A stretch of DNA of 64,000 nucleotides from Pohlia nutans (lineage: Eukaryota; Streptophyta; Bryopsida; Bryales; Mniaceae): positions 19,683,009 through 19,747,008 of the forward strand of contig CM040100.1 of assembly GCA_022496805.1 (NCBI GenBank), given 5' to 3'. The position numbers and the translations under genes were made by a program. Positions 1 to 10,589 of the stretch are shown one piece after another. The notes below the pieces were generated by a model, which worked only from the letters and a program-made list of their open reading frames with translations, did no database searches and had not been told where the DNA came from. Position 1 is the stretch's first letter. Each line of letters begins with the position of its first letter.

Positions 1-704
1 AAAAATTAAAAAACTATTATTTATCACAAAATGCTTAAAAAGTAAAATCTAAAGTCGTACCATTTTGGCCACATCAGGCTAGATTTTCTTTTAAATTGTG
101 AATTTTCTTTTAAATTGTGAATTTTTTAAAATTATTATTTTTTAATATATTATTATTTTTGCACGGCAATTTGGCTGAGTTTGCAACTTTTGGAGGCCTA
201 ATTTTTTTTGTAATAACAATTACCAAAATATTTAATGTGGTAAGTTTGTATGATAAACCATTAATTCAATTTGTTTTTGGCACTCAAAATATTTATTGCC
301 CCACAAAATGAGAAATGAAATGTACAATAGCCAATTGACAATTAAAATATATCAAACATATCAATTTGCACCTATAAGATAGTGTAGACAAATGCAATTT
401 CAAATTAGTGCTACAAGCTCAAAAGCTCATCAAATTGAGAACCACTGAGTGCAATAAAAAGCTCTGCAATACATTCCCTCTTCAATTCTTAAACAATACT
501 CTTTTGTCTTATATTGAACTTTCTCAAACTTCAAAATAGAAGCATTAAATCTGATGTTGTAATTGAATGGTGTGGACCCTTAGCTACTAGGAATAGTGGT
601 TTGAGCAAATAGGAAGCTTGTTATGCGACAAATTCACAAGGGAATCAAGAGGCTTGATATGGGACAGAGAGTAACATATTAAGATTCATTAAATATACAT
701 GCAC
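1..704. other. AT-rich intergenic DNA, no gene recognised
   Basis: No splice-consistent open frame, RNA gene or terminal inverted repeat was recognised in this stretch. The short frames are interrupted and AT-rich. It ends at the TTAA that starts the first mobile element. Confidence 0.5.
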
Positions 705-1696
705 TTAACCCTAAACTGCTCAACCATGCATATTTTGCACGATGTACACTCGGGGAGTGCACTTAAAGTTTAGACTAGGAATCACGTGAGTGTGTACTTT
801 TGACCCCCCCTATGTATGTACTAAAAAATCATTTCAAAATTGTAAAAAAAATATGAAGTTAAACACAATCTAAAGTTCTTGTTGTATAAACTTCAAAAAT
901 AATCATTTGTAAATATTTTTAAATTTATTTTTGAAGCAAAAAACAACACATTTTAGTTCAAACTTCTGTCATATTTTTAATAAAATTTAAAAAACTTTGG
1001 TCCTGAAATTTATACCAAATGATAAATATATACGTAATGATTTAGCACTTAAGAAATCTTAATTTAAAAACTATTTTAAGGCCAAGTATTGTAGGGGTAT
1101 GCTATTAAAACGCACTCACGTGTATTCCTAATCTTAACTTTAAGTGCACTCCCCGGGGATGTACAAAAGTGAATTTCGTTTCTCATCCATCACGCACTTT
1201 TTGCAGTGTGAAATTTTTACTAAATTTTCTATAGGAAGCTAGCTTCATGCACGTGTGATCTGATTAGAAAGTTGATGATTTGTGAGACTTTATGTCTCCT
1301 TTCATGTTGGAGTGTTTCACCCAAAATTTTGAAGATTTTAGTCTAAAAATGCTCTTGAAAAAGTCAACTCATAAAATTAAGCAACCAAAAAATCTCCAAA
1401 AATCACTACACTTAGAGTATTGCATTTCAACCCATCACAACGAATTTCATCCACAAATTGTCAATATCTTATTTGTAATCAAATTACAAAATAATTTTGA
1501 ATTTCAAGTTTCAAATTTTATAGAAAGATATTGGTGATAGCAATTGCAGATCTAACCGTATGGATAGAATCTAAAATTCATAATGTGCATTTTTCATTTA
1601 TATATCAAGTTCAAAATATCTCTCTTAGTTGCGTTTTATAGTGCATCTTTGCAAAACTGCTCAATTTGGACATAAGTGAGGGCGTTTCAGGGATAA
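705..1696. mobile_element. TTAA-bounded non-autonomous element (family B), carrying a nested MITE
   Basis: The left end reads TTAACCCTAAACTGCTCAAC. The body after 1165 matches the other family B copies at 26375, 30195, 50040, 54102 and 62186. The right end is decayed: CGTTTCAGGGATAA stands where other copies have CGTTTAGGGGTTAA. A different 409-bp element (749-1157) is inserted near the left end. The 81-residue frame at 1292-1537 recurs in other copies only because the element DNA is conserved, and it is not a credible gene. The copy is non-autonomous. Confidence 0.75.
749..1157. mobile_element. Nested MITE with long terminal inverted repeats and 8-bp target duplication (hAT-like)
   Basis: The terminal inverted repeats are about 42 bp. 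The left begins CTCGGGGAGTGCACTT and the right ends AAGTGCACTCCCCGGG, with matching inner parts around CACGTGAGTG. The element is flanked by identical 8-bp direct repeats GATGTACA at 741-748 and 1158-1165. An 8-bp duplication is typical of hAT transposons; that class is inferred from TSD length only. It sits inside the family B element. A shorter relative lies at 59251-59507. Confidence 0.8.
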
Positions 1697-2214
1697 TAAG
1701 CATTTGAATAAAACCAGACAATTTGTTAAATTTGGATTGGAAAGTGATGGGGATTGCTCCTCATGTTAAGATTTTTCAACACTAATGCTATTCCATGAAT
1801 ACGAGCACTATAGAAAATTGACAACCTATCTCTATTGGAAAGGGGAGTACTCCCCATCAATTTTCTAGTCCGGATTTAGTAAATTGTCCATATTTACCTA
1901 AATCCGTGTTAATTCATTGGAAGTCAATGCTCTTTCTATGGCAAGGCACTAGAGGAAAAACATTTGTATACTATAGTAAAATCACATCGAAATGCCCACC
2001 GAACATGCATCCTTCTATTTTGTTTAATGAAGGCCAATTATAGTTTCCAAACTCAAGGTATCCCAATGTTTGGCAATTAACCAAAAAAATGTAATGATAA
2101 CACATTTTAGACCCTACAACATACAAGTATGACTGTATGATGTGACAATTGTCCTCAAAAACCCTCAAGATTCATCAAAGACATGTTTCAAACATAGTTA
2201 CATGCGTTCTAAAA
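1697..2214. other. Intergenic DNA, no gene recognised
   Basis: This is AT-rich sequence between the first mobile element and the kinase-flank remnant. A short palindrome GGGGAGTACTCCCC lies near 1841-1854. No supported gene, RNA or element boundary was seen. Confidence 0.4.
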
Positions 2215-2617
2215 AACTGCGCAATGATTTGCCAAGTAATGAATTTTTTTTATCGTAAGATAATCACCCATTTGTGAAAAAAATCAATGCAACTTTTGCA
2301 AGATTTAGATGTCAATACAAACACCTATTTTGAATTTCAAGTAGGAAGTCTAAAACTATTACTTACAAACAAATTCATCAAACAATTTGAAATAAATTTC
2401 CTTTATTCAAATGTACATGAACATTCTAATCATCATAAAATTCATCTATTATTGCCAACAGAGAGGAGAGCAATAGTTGTTTAAAAGAAAACAAACTTTT
2501 AAACCATGTTTCAGACGTATGATTTAAATACAATCATTCAAATGCCTTGGTATATAATATCTTCATGAATTTACAATTCCACTCAAGTACTACCATCTAT
2601 AATTTTCACCAAATTGC
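2215..2617 (-). pseudogene. Remnant of a kinase gene 3' end and 3' flank
   Basis: This stretch aligns by eye with the DNA downstream of both intact kinases (13050-13440 and 35040-35395). It includes the block around CACCTATTTTGAATTTCAAG and the block around TACAATCATTC. At 2590-2617 the minus strand still matches the last codons of the kinase, decoding to FGENYR-W-stop in the kinase frame with one mismatch over about 29 bases. Homology stops abruptly near 2617, where the transposon-family pseudogene begins. It is therefore a third, truncated copy of the kinase unit. Confidence 0.75.
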
Positions 2618-3893
2618 CCCCATATACCTTGACAAAGATTTTGCCAAATTCTTGTGCTTGTCTCTCGAAGTTGGAAACTTGATCTGTTGTCAAAGTTAAC
2701 CCCGTGAAGAAAGGAAGCAGCCTCTCCAAGGAAGACCATACCTCCATGCGCTCTCGCCTAGTCCTGCCATCACCTCCGGCATTCCGCTCTGCTAGGACAA
2801 TTTCGCGCCATAGACGATCAGAGGTACCTTCACAAGGTGATTTTTTGAACAATTTTGCTGTGTGGGCACCACTGAGAGAAGGTTTGTTAGGAATGTTGTG
2901 TTTTCCAGACAACTCAGGGTCTTTAAATTTTTTTACTATTCCTCCGTGCATGCCTGTGCTTGATAGCACTTTCTTCATGTCTGCTATTGCTTCTGCCTTC
3001 ACTTTTTCATCTCGAATAGTCCATACATATTGGAAATGTAAGTGTAAAATCTTCTCACAAATGCGATTCAGCGCATGCAACGTGCAAATGTGCAAATTTT
3101 CCAAAGGTATAGGAAAGATGGGCTTCCACCTGGTCAAACTAGCTGCATCGGATACTGGTTTACTAGGGATGTTTGATGCTAGTAGTCCACCAGACCAACC
3201 ACTTGGGGGTCTCTTAGCTGCTGCTAGAGCTTGGGCCTCAGTTGTTATCACTGTCTTGCACTTTTGTTGATTACAGTAGATGCAGGACATGTTGGCATTT
3301 CCTTTGAGACCATAGAGGCATTTGATAGTCTTCATGTCACAAGATAAATGCCACTTTACCTTGAATGAGCCCACATTGTCGACAACTAGAAGTTGGCCTG
3401 CGTTTTGAGCTTCAATTAGGACTGGAAACTAAGTCTGCTCAAAAACCCATAATAGCACTGAATGCGTTTCCTTTGGAACTCAAAAACAACCAATAGGCCA
3501 AATATCTCTTTCTGCCTGCACACTGAAATACTGAGAGCTTCCCACTTCTATGAGTTCAATGCTCGATTCATGAGAGTGATGCATAGACGTTCCAATTTCT
3601 CACCATGTATTATTTCAGCTTCGTCCATCTTCAAGCAAAATATTAGTGGTTCGTCTTGGAACTCTGCAAGAGTTAGCAAAAGTTAATGCACATTTTCAAT
3701 TACAAAGTATACAATAGAGAATGAAGAATGCTAAAATAAAAATCAGTTTAGTTCATTTTTTATATACATGAAAATTTATTTAGTTTAGTTCATTTCTTTA
3801 TGTACATGAAATTTTTTGCTAGCAGAAGCCTATAATTCAAAGACTACCAAAAGTTGAAGTTGAAGCCTCTTAATTAGAAAGTTTGATAAAATT

Positions 3894-3963
3894 AAAAAGT
3901 AAAAGCGTGTTGAGATAGGTTTGAGGTAGACCTCAAGCCTACCTCAACACGCTTTTACTTTTT
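3894..3963. repeat. Near-perfect 34-bp hairpin in an intron
   Basis: The sequence from AAAAAGTAAAAGCGTG to its complement CACGCTTTTACTTTTT folds with a 2-nt centre and only two mismatches, both of which could pair as G-U in RNA. It lies inside the 466-nt intron (4129-3664) of the broken transposon-family gene. It could be a solo foldback or MITE relic, or a structured intronic RNA. No miRNA identity is claimed. Confidence 0.85.
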
Positions 3964-4106
3964 ATATTGACTTTATATATGTACATAATAATTTTGGAAA
4001 ATTTCAGATTTCTAGAAACATATGTACATTGTATGTACAGTACCCACCAACAAGATTTTCTCCCAAAATACAAAAATCCCATGGGGCTTGCATTGTACAT
4101 TAAGGA

Positions 4107-5505
4107 TTAAGATAAATGTGGTGACAAACCTGTAGGTGTAATGTTGTAAAGTCGGACCATCGTTCGTTGTATAGCTTCAATATCCAAAAATAAATTATTG
4201 AATCGTGTAAGCTGGAGAGAGTTTTTGTCATTGCTTAATTTTGACTTCCCTTTGGTTAGTGGCACTGTAGACGGTGCCTCGTACGTGCTTTCGAGGATCT
4301 TCCTCTCTTCCATGAAGTCCTTCAAATTACTGTTCAGCTGTTGGCGTAGCTGTCCAACTTGGTGAGGATTTGGTAGACACCCAACTCGTAATCCTCTACC
4401 AGCAGCTTGCAAGCCACTCTTGAATTTTTTGTAGACATCTGAGTAACCAGCTTGAGTGATGCCATTTCGGTCACAAGTCTCTAAGATTTCGTGAGATCCC
4501 AACTTTGCACCAACCTTCTCCAAGTATTGGTTTGCCATACAGATGCAAACAGGAGACATAGCAGGTAAATTCATCATGGACTCTACTTCTGTCGTTGACA
4601 ATATGGAAGCAAATGCAGGTCCATTCTTCAACTGTGATTGCTCACTACCGTAGAGTCTGTGATGGGTTGCCTCTACTAAGTTACGGTGATTCACATGTCG
4701 TGTGGTTGCAGGAGCTACCACTGAATGGGCTAGTCTACGCATCGCCTTGGCATGACCTCCATTTGGAGCAAGTTCGCATAAGTCCCGTCGTGCCTGCACT
4801 TGCTGTCTGATACCGTAAGGAGTCTTCACCAAACGCTCAATTTTTTTCTTCATGCGTGCTAAATCTGCTGTCGCAACAGTCAATCTACTCTTCAGGCTAC
4901 CAAGTTCCTGAGAATGAAGCAATTCGATCTCCTTAATTTTTGCTTCTGCACGACAAAGATCTGCTTTAAGAATTTCCCTCTGCCTAGTAGAATTGAACTG
5001 TACTTCTTCAAGATCAGACTGCGTCAAATTCAAACGACTTTGTAACGAAATTAAGGAGCTCTCCAATTCACAAATTTGACCTTGCATTTCACTTGTATCG
5101 TGACCCCACAACCTTGTCAACTCTTGGCAACGGTTTTGCAACACCGAAATTTCGATCTCCTTCTCTCGTACAACTGTAGAGGTTCCACCGCTGCTACTCT
5201 CCAATCTGTTGCAATAGCCCAATAGGCCATTTTCACCTTCTGCAACATATTCTAACAATTGTGCTGGAGATTGGAATTTTGGTTGTTTACTAGAGCCTGG
5301 ATCATGCGGGTAGAGAGATCCATCGATCCATAAGTCTAGATGTGTCTCCCGAGCTCTTCTCCTATCTACAAAACTTGATCGTGAGACTTGATCATCTAAT
5401 TGCGTTCTTCTAATGATCAAAGGCTTGTATCGTCCAGCAATCCACGCTTGTATTTTGTATGCAGTCTTCTCACTCAATCCATGCAATTGCGCCATATTTG
5501 CTTTG
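4107..5505 (-). pseudogene. Large exon 3 of the broken transposon-family gene
   Basis: This is the longest intact part of the locus, one exon with an open frame of about 460 codons. The in-frame ATG is at 5495, but the reading frame continues upstream through an acceptor (TTTAG then C) that joins exon 2 in phase. The N-terminal part reads LSEKTAYKIQAWIAGRY. Residues of about 130-230 are rich in Glu, Leu, Arg and Lys and look like a coiled coil. The donor is ACAG then GTTTGT with the exon ending at 4130; joining it to the acceptor at 3663 gives TPTEFQDEPLIF. The open frame beyond 4130 is intronic read-through. Intact length here, against several stops in exon 4, suggests recent decay. Confidence 0.6.
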
Positions 5506-5908
5506 CTAAAGCACTTTGAAAGGATTCACAGCGACTAGGACAGGACCAACCCTAGTCTGCACAAGCAACATTCCAAGTCAATGCTAAGAATCATTTCCGA
5601 CTCCTTCATTATAATGACCCAAAAGATTCTGTTAACTCCTAAGCGACCACTGTGTATATTTTATAGTACAGAAAAATTGGACGCCCTGCCGCAAATCATC
5701 GGTTAATGTGAAGATGACTTCAATTTGACACAACTGACACTATTGATCTTGTAGAATAGAAAAGAGCTTTTAAAATGATGTATTGCAATTATAAAACCAA
5801 GGCAAAATGAGAAAATACCACTTTCATGAAATCCACTCACTCAAATATCTCATGCAACAAGCTTCACAATTATAGTATTAAAGCAAAACAAGCTTCACAA
5901 TTAAATAT

Positions 5909-6462
5909 TTAACCCTTAAGCGTGCAAGGAGCCCCTTGGGCTATGTTTGATTGTTTTTTAGTCAAACGTTGATTTTCACCTAGTTCCTAATTTCAAATGA
6001 AAATGGTCCAAAATTAAAAAGTGTGAGAAATATCTTCTACTTTCTAGTCCGATTGACAGTTCTTCAAAATTGTCACAGTTGCGTGTTTTACAGCACTTCA
6101 AAGCTTAGAACCCTAAAATTCCAATATACACTATAGAAAAAGTTTTTCAATTGAATTTCTTTTTATTTAAGCTTGAGAAGCACGCCACCTACACTTTGTT
6201 CTTCATCACTATTATTTACATTTTTCCTAAAAATTTCATCCGATTTTAGAAATTTTTGTAATTACTATAGCTATTAAAAGAGAAAACTTTGAAAAATCTT
6301 ATAAATTTCATTTTTATTCAATTAATTATGAAAAAAATCAGTGTAAATTGGTATAAGAATAAATTATATGAGAAAAATACCAAAAAAATATAATACATTT
6401 TACAATGACAGAAATTGATGATGTTTGACTGGATAAATGTAGTGTGGATGCTTAAAGGTTAA
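5909..6462. mobile_element. TTAA-bounded element (family C)
   Basis: The element starts TTAACCCTTAAGCGTGCAAG and ends GTGTGGATGCTTAAAGGTTAA. Its body, with the AGTCAAACGTTGATTTTCA block, recurs at 53368-54105 and, inverted, at 62178-63300. It lies in the intron between exons 2 and 3 of the broken transposon-family gene. No open frame of note was found. Confidence 0.75.
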
Positions 6463-6809
6463 GAAAGCTTAGGGTTTGAGTTTGAGCAAGACTTACTCTT
6501 GTCTCGACGCTTTGAGTCTGTTCATAGCGTGCTTCTTCCTCCTTTGAATCTGATACTTCTTCCTGAACACTCAACCACACCACTCACAGATTTCACTCGT
6601 TTGAAAAGGTTCAATCCTGAACATGAAAACAGTCCTATAAATAAATATCTAATTCTATATCATTCAACTTGACAAGAGTGATACCAAGAGTATTAAGATG
6701 AACCAATCCAAATCCTCACCTTCCTCTCCTCAGGAGATTCTTGTGATGACGGAAGGGGCTCTGAACTGTCATCTTTTCGTTGGCATTTACTTCCTCCAGT
6801 TCCATCCAC

Positions 6810-8183
6810 CTGTACAATATTAATGTCCTAACATTAGCACGCTATCAACGTAGGCTACTTCCGCAGTGACAGAGCATGAATGAACTCATTACTCTTGATC
6901 GGCGATTTCTAGCGTTTCGAGAGTGATTTCAGCTCAAAAACAGACTCAGCAACCGACCCAACAAAAAAAACAGTCTCTTTTTGGTGCATGGACTGGGATT
7001 TAGGGTGTACCGACAGTGTTGCTTGCATGTATATTATTTATTGTCCAGATGTGTGGCTCGTAATTTCAGTGTAATTGATGAACTAATTGTTTTTGTGGAA
7101 GCAAACAAAGAAATTTGGAAAGTCGTACCATACGAATTATGTGTAGCTTCGAAAACAAGGTATTTTTTTTCATTAATTGACGTGCTGCATGTGCAGTCGA
7201 ATTTTCGGAATAACCAAACAACAGCTTGGCCTGTAGCGAATCCAGTGTTCACATGTGCCTCTGTAACGGACATGAACTCTCCGAGTAATTTGTGGCAGAT
7301 CCCTTCCTGTATAGTCGGGTAAGAAATTCACAGTTCAAGCCTTACAATGTCAGTCTTTTGTTACTCGAAAGAACGGCCGAGCGCCATAATTTTTCAGGAA
7401 GTGCTGCATTGGTGCTCATGATATTAATATGAAGGAATACGCATTGTTCCGATGGCCAAGGTAGTGGAAAGTAGCTCCGGAGTAACGGACCCACGACTAT
7501 TGAGTAACGGACCTACAACAGCGTGAGCTCCTAATAGTCGTGAGCTCCTAATACTCACTTGTACCTGCCATGGAAGAATTCACAATATCTAAACACGTTT
7601 ACAACCTCCGCTGGGATCACCGCTTTGCATATCTTTTTGATCGAAATAAAAGCAGTCAATCATTGAAAAAGAACAAGATAATTGAGAAAAAGTACACAAT
7701 CCTCCTTGCAAAAACAACAGCCAGTTCTGAAACAGATAGAATTAAGATATCGATATAAAACAGACTGACAGGTAGAGATTCTACCTTACAGCCAACCCAT
7801 TCTACGTAGGGAGGTATGCGAAGATCCGCCCACTCAGAGACAATGGACATGAAATTGTGATTTAGTTCCCGGTAACATTGCCACCGCTGCCATGATTGAC
7901 AGGGACAACAGAATCGCATTGATCAAATCGTTCCTGTTCATGCGTGGAGAAGCTGTGCTGGTCATCTCTTGCTCCGATAACCTTGCCGTTGGAGGCACAG
8001 TGACACTGTTCCCGCTCATATCTCCTTTCCCGCGAATCTTGGGGCACGTCATCATAGCTTGGTGGCATACATCACTGCTGACATGGGCGGGACATGGGCT
8101 CGAGAACTTTAGAGGAACCTTTTTTGAACATGCTCAACCAACCATTGAGGCAGCCCTCCGTAAGCCCCATTTCTCTTGTAATG
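6810..8183. other. Low-confidence coding-like island between the broken gene and unit 1
   Basis: This holds the likely promoter and 5' region of the minus-strand broken gene, near 6810-6990. At about 7830-8068 (minus) a more GC-rich island has overlapping open frames (one begins MPPSYDDVPQ) ending at a possible splice site near 7870. I do not recognise a family. The island stops just before the left edge of duplicated unit 1. It could be an exon of an unmodelled gene or captured DNA. Confidence 0.3.
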
Positions 8184-8257
8184 CATGTGAATTATATTCA
8201 CATCATGTTCCATCGAATATTTCATTTAAAAACCATGAATCCTTGGTCTGTTGCATG

Positions 8258-8839
8258 TTAACCCCTAAAAGTATCAGGGTGTCCCTAGAATTGTCGATTT
8301 GAGAAAGACCATCATAAAGTACTATTTAGAAGAATTTTTTGGAATTGAAATACCAATGAAAGTTCTAGATTTTGAATTTTAGATTCCATCCGCACTATTT
8401 GATTCACCAATACTTCCACCAATATTATTTAATTATAAATATTGAAAGTGAAAATTAAAAATTCCTTCTAAATTTAATTACAAAGAAAAATTTAGTATTT
8501 TTTGACTAAAATCTGTTGGAATGGATTTGAAATGAGATATTGTTAACGTGGTGAGTCTTTGAAATTTTTGTGTTCTTTAAATCTATAACCTCATTTTTGC
8601 AAAGCCACTCTTGAACTACAAATTTTGGCCTGGTCCAAATCCTGACATACGTCTAAGTTTGTAGTTTTAGAAAACTATGTCCTCTAGTATCACCAAATCC
8701 AACCATTGGATAGGACAACGACTTGGTGAAGTATCTCCAAAAGATTGGATGACTTTCATCCAAACATTGATGAGAACGTAGGGTGAGTTTGAATTTGTTA
8801 GTCATCCAGAAAGTGGACGCTGTGACATTTAGGGGTTAA
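8258..8839. mobile_element. TTAA-bounded element (family F), unit 1 copy
   Basis: It starts TTAACCCCTAAAAGTATCAG and ends GTGACATTTAGGGGTTAA, 582 bp. The orthologous copy in unit 2 is 31238-31824, and a third, decayed copy is 63433-63961. Its presence at the same place in both units means the insertion predates the duplication. Confidence 0.8.
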
Positions 8840-9094
8840 CTGAATTCCCTCATTTTGGACAAGTGAATAAATTGTGTCCACACCAATGGTTTGAAGTGCT
8901 AACCTCGTCCATACCTAGCAAATACTAGCTAATTAAGAACCTTAATTTTTTGTGAGTGTGGGCATAGAGAAAGCCTTAGTTAGCTAATATGCCTTAAGCC
9001 ACTAGCTAGCCAACTGGCGCTACTTGGTTGGTGCAGGCACGGCTCAATCAAGTATGGATCCTCGTTTAGAGACCTTCACGTACTAGGGAACGAG

Positions 9095-9190
9095 CTGCAT
9101 GCTGCGGATTCTGCAGCAGCAAGCGGCATTGGGCGAGCCCAGAGGGCGAGACTTGTGGTCGCGCGCTGCTGCAGAATCCGCAGCATGCGG
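9095..9190. repeat. GC-rich palindrome with 26-bp arms
   Basis: The arms CTGCATGCTGCGGATTCTGC... at 9095-9120 and their complement at 9165-9190 pair with one mismatch around a 44-nt GC-rich loop. The base composition is unlike the surrounding AT-rich DNA. Unit 2 has only a decayed version near 32075-32150. Related AGAATCGGC motifs recur at 9285, 9770 and 10550, so it is probably the end of a small GC-rich mobile element. Confidence 0.75.
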
Positions 9191-9309
9191 CATGTTCCAT
9201 TGCGTTAAAAGCCGAAGGAACGTTATTTTACCATTTGTGGGAACGTCGAAATCGGCCGACCTTGCCGATTCGGTCGCAGAATCGGCCATGCTCCTCTTGT
9301 GGCACATTC

Positions 9310-9558
9310 AACTTTCTAACTAGACCTGGGTATCTACCGAATCAACCAAGGCTCTTAACGCAAGATGAAATTTATGATTGTTTGGATTTCGATGTCATTG
9401 CAAAGAAGGTGTCGGAGGAGCTTTTGTCAAGTTTGAAAGGATCGGGAACTAGTCTTGCCACAATGTATTCTTCAGACCCTTTAGCTTCCACTGAGAAGTA
9501 TTTTGCATTCAATGAACGCGACCTACTCGGTGGCATTGAATTCCACTATGACCATTGA
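9310..9558 (+). other. Coding-like fragment of unknown identity
   Basis: The frame with RPGYLPNQPRLLTQDEIYDC followed by SEELLSSLKGSG and NERDLLGG has amino-acid content typical of protein rather than random AT-rich DNA. It has no convincing start or splice sites of its own and lies between GC-rich inverted-repeat sequences. In unit 2 the matching stretch (32200-32300) is diverged and not open. It could be an exon captured by a mobile element or the remnant of a host gene; I do not recognise it. Confidence 0.35.
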
Positions 9559-9718
9559 TTGGGCTGCACTTTGCAGAAACAGAGCTTTTGATCTTTGTAA
9601 GTTTTTTTGTGGTCTGTGTCATTATCTATCCCAGTGTCTAGAGATTCTCCATTTATGTCATGTGAATGTATTTCTATTATTAGAAAGATAAAACATTCTG
9701 GATCTTGTCCCTATTTTG

Positions 9719-9855
9719 TTAAGAGCCATGAGGGCCAATTCAAGTTGTTTGAATGGAAGATTGTGGTGCAGAATCGGCATGGACGGCAAAATCATCCCTT
9801 ACTGCCGATTCTGCAGTTCCTTATGCATTCCCAACCCATCCCCCATGGCTCTTAA
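9719..9855. mobile_element. Small TTAA-bounded foldback MITE with GAGCC ends
   Basis: It reads TTAAGAGCCATG at the left and CATGGCTCTTAA at the right, 137 bp. An inner inverted pair (TGCAGAATCGGCA at about 9769, TGCCGATTCTGCA at about 9801) lies within it. The TTAA boundaries are shared with the other elements, but the terminal bases differ (GAGCC instead of CCC). It is absent from unit 2. Confidence 0.6.
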
Positions 9856-10589
9856 CGTTCCAATGGTCGGCTTGGGGTACCCAAAAACGTTGTCTAACTA
9901 CAATGTTAGTTTGTTGCACTGTGTCAAACAACTTCAACTTTTAAATATAATAAAGTATGATTTCACGAAATGAAGTTTTAGCTTTCAACACTTGTAATGT
10001 ATCAAGAAAAAAAAATTCATCATAATCAAAGAATTCTAAGAATTTTTAAAGAATTTTTTCGTAGAAAAAGTAAGTTTTGTCCATTATACCTAAAATCTTT
10101 GAAAACAAGCATTTGTAATATCAAATAATTTTATTTTAATATCATTTTTGGATGTGACATATTAGGTGGTCCAATGCATAAAATAATAAAATTTAGTAAT
10201 AAATTTTAATAAATTGTGCACTATGATGCCTGCAAATCCTAAAATTCAACACTTTTTCTCACGTCTATGAAAATATCCAAAAATTTAAATTTATAAAAAA
10301 AACTCAGTAGGAATATACATCTTAACCATGTTGAGGCGCACAACTTTTTATTCTTCATTTTAGGGTCTTCTTACTTGATCAAAATGAATAAATTAAGCAA
10401 ACTTTAGAGGTTTAGGAACAAAATAACCTAATTAGTCTGTCCAAAGAAGGATACCCCAAGCCGACCATTGCCCAAAGATGGGTTGATTCTGCCACCCGTT
10501 CTACTTGTGAGTTTGCGCTGCTGCGCTCGCCCACAAGCCTTGCAGGTAGTAGAATCGGCCCATCTCTACCCGTTCCCAAGTACTTAGCG
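9856..10589. mobile_element. Unit-1-specific insertion with inverted repeats
   Basis: CAATGGTCGGCTTGGGGTA near 9862-9880 has its complement TACCCCAAGCCGACCATTG near 10450-10470. Together with 9719-9855 this block is missing from unit 2, where 32480-32490 runs straight across. Homology resumes at ACATAGAACTGCAAGTG. The right part has a GC-rich tail with AGAATCGGCC. The element boundaries outside the inverted pair are uncertain. Confidence 0.55.

Larger units (their letters stand above)
2583..6809 (-). pseudogene. Broken multi-exon gene of a transposon-associated protein family
   Basis: Four exons join in phase: 6809-6720, 6616-6497, 5505-4130 and 3663-2583, all with GT..AG introns. A plausible start ATG lies at 6805. 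Exon 2 encodes a zinc-finger-like patch (ICEWCG, then a basic stretch ending in His), interrupted by TGA at 6573-6571. Exon 3 is open for about 460 codons with a helical, probably coiled-coil middle. Exon 4 has the segments FCLKMDE, GEKLERL, LMNRALN, IEAQNAGQ, CDMKT, CIYCNQQK and LHICTLHALNRICEKI. This pattern matches an uncharacterised family I know from plants, fungi and invertebrates that is often linked to transposons; the exact function is unknown. Exon 4 has a TAG at 3550-3548, a frameshift before about 3530, a TGA at 3482-3480 and a TAG at 3431-3429. The last codons run out of frame into a kinase tail. The gene is recently dead; a domesticated origin cannot be excluded. Confidence 0.7.

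Noticed and set aside
705..720. CCCTAAA motifs as interstitial telomere arrays
   Set aside because: They occur singly at element termini next to TTAA, never as tandem arrays.
1292..1537. 81-codon frame recurring at 26497-26721 and 54386-54580
   Set aside because: It lies inside family B mobile elements, is AT-rich, and is kept only because the element DNA is similar. Start and stop positions are not conserved.
2704..3270. 188-codon plus-strand frame
   Set aside because: It is antisense to exon 4 of the broken transposon-family gene, whose minus-strand reading has the family motifs.
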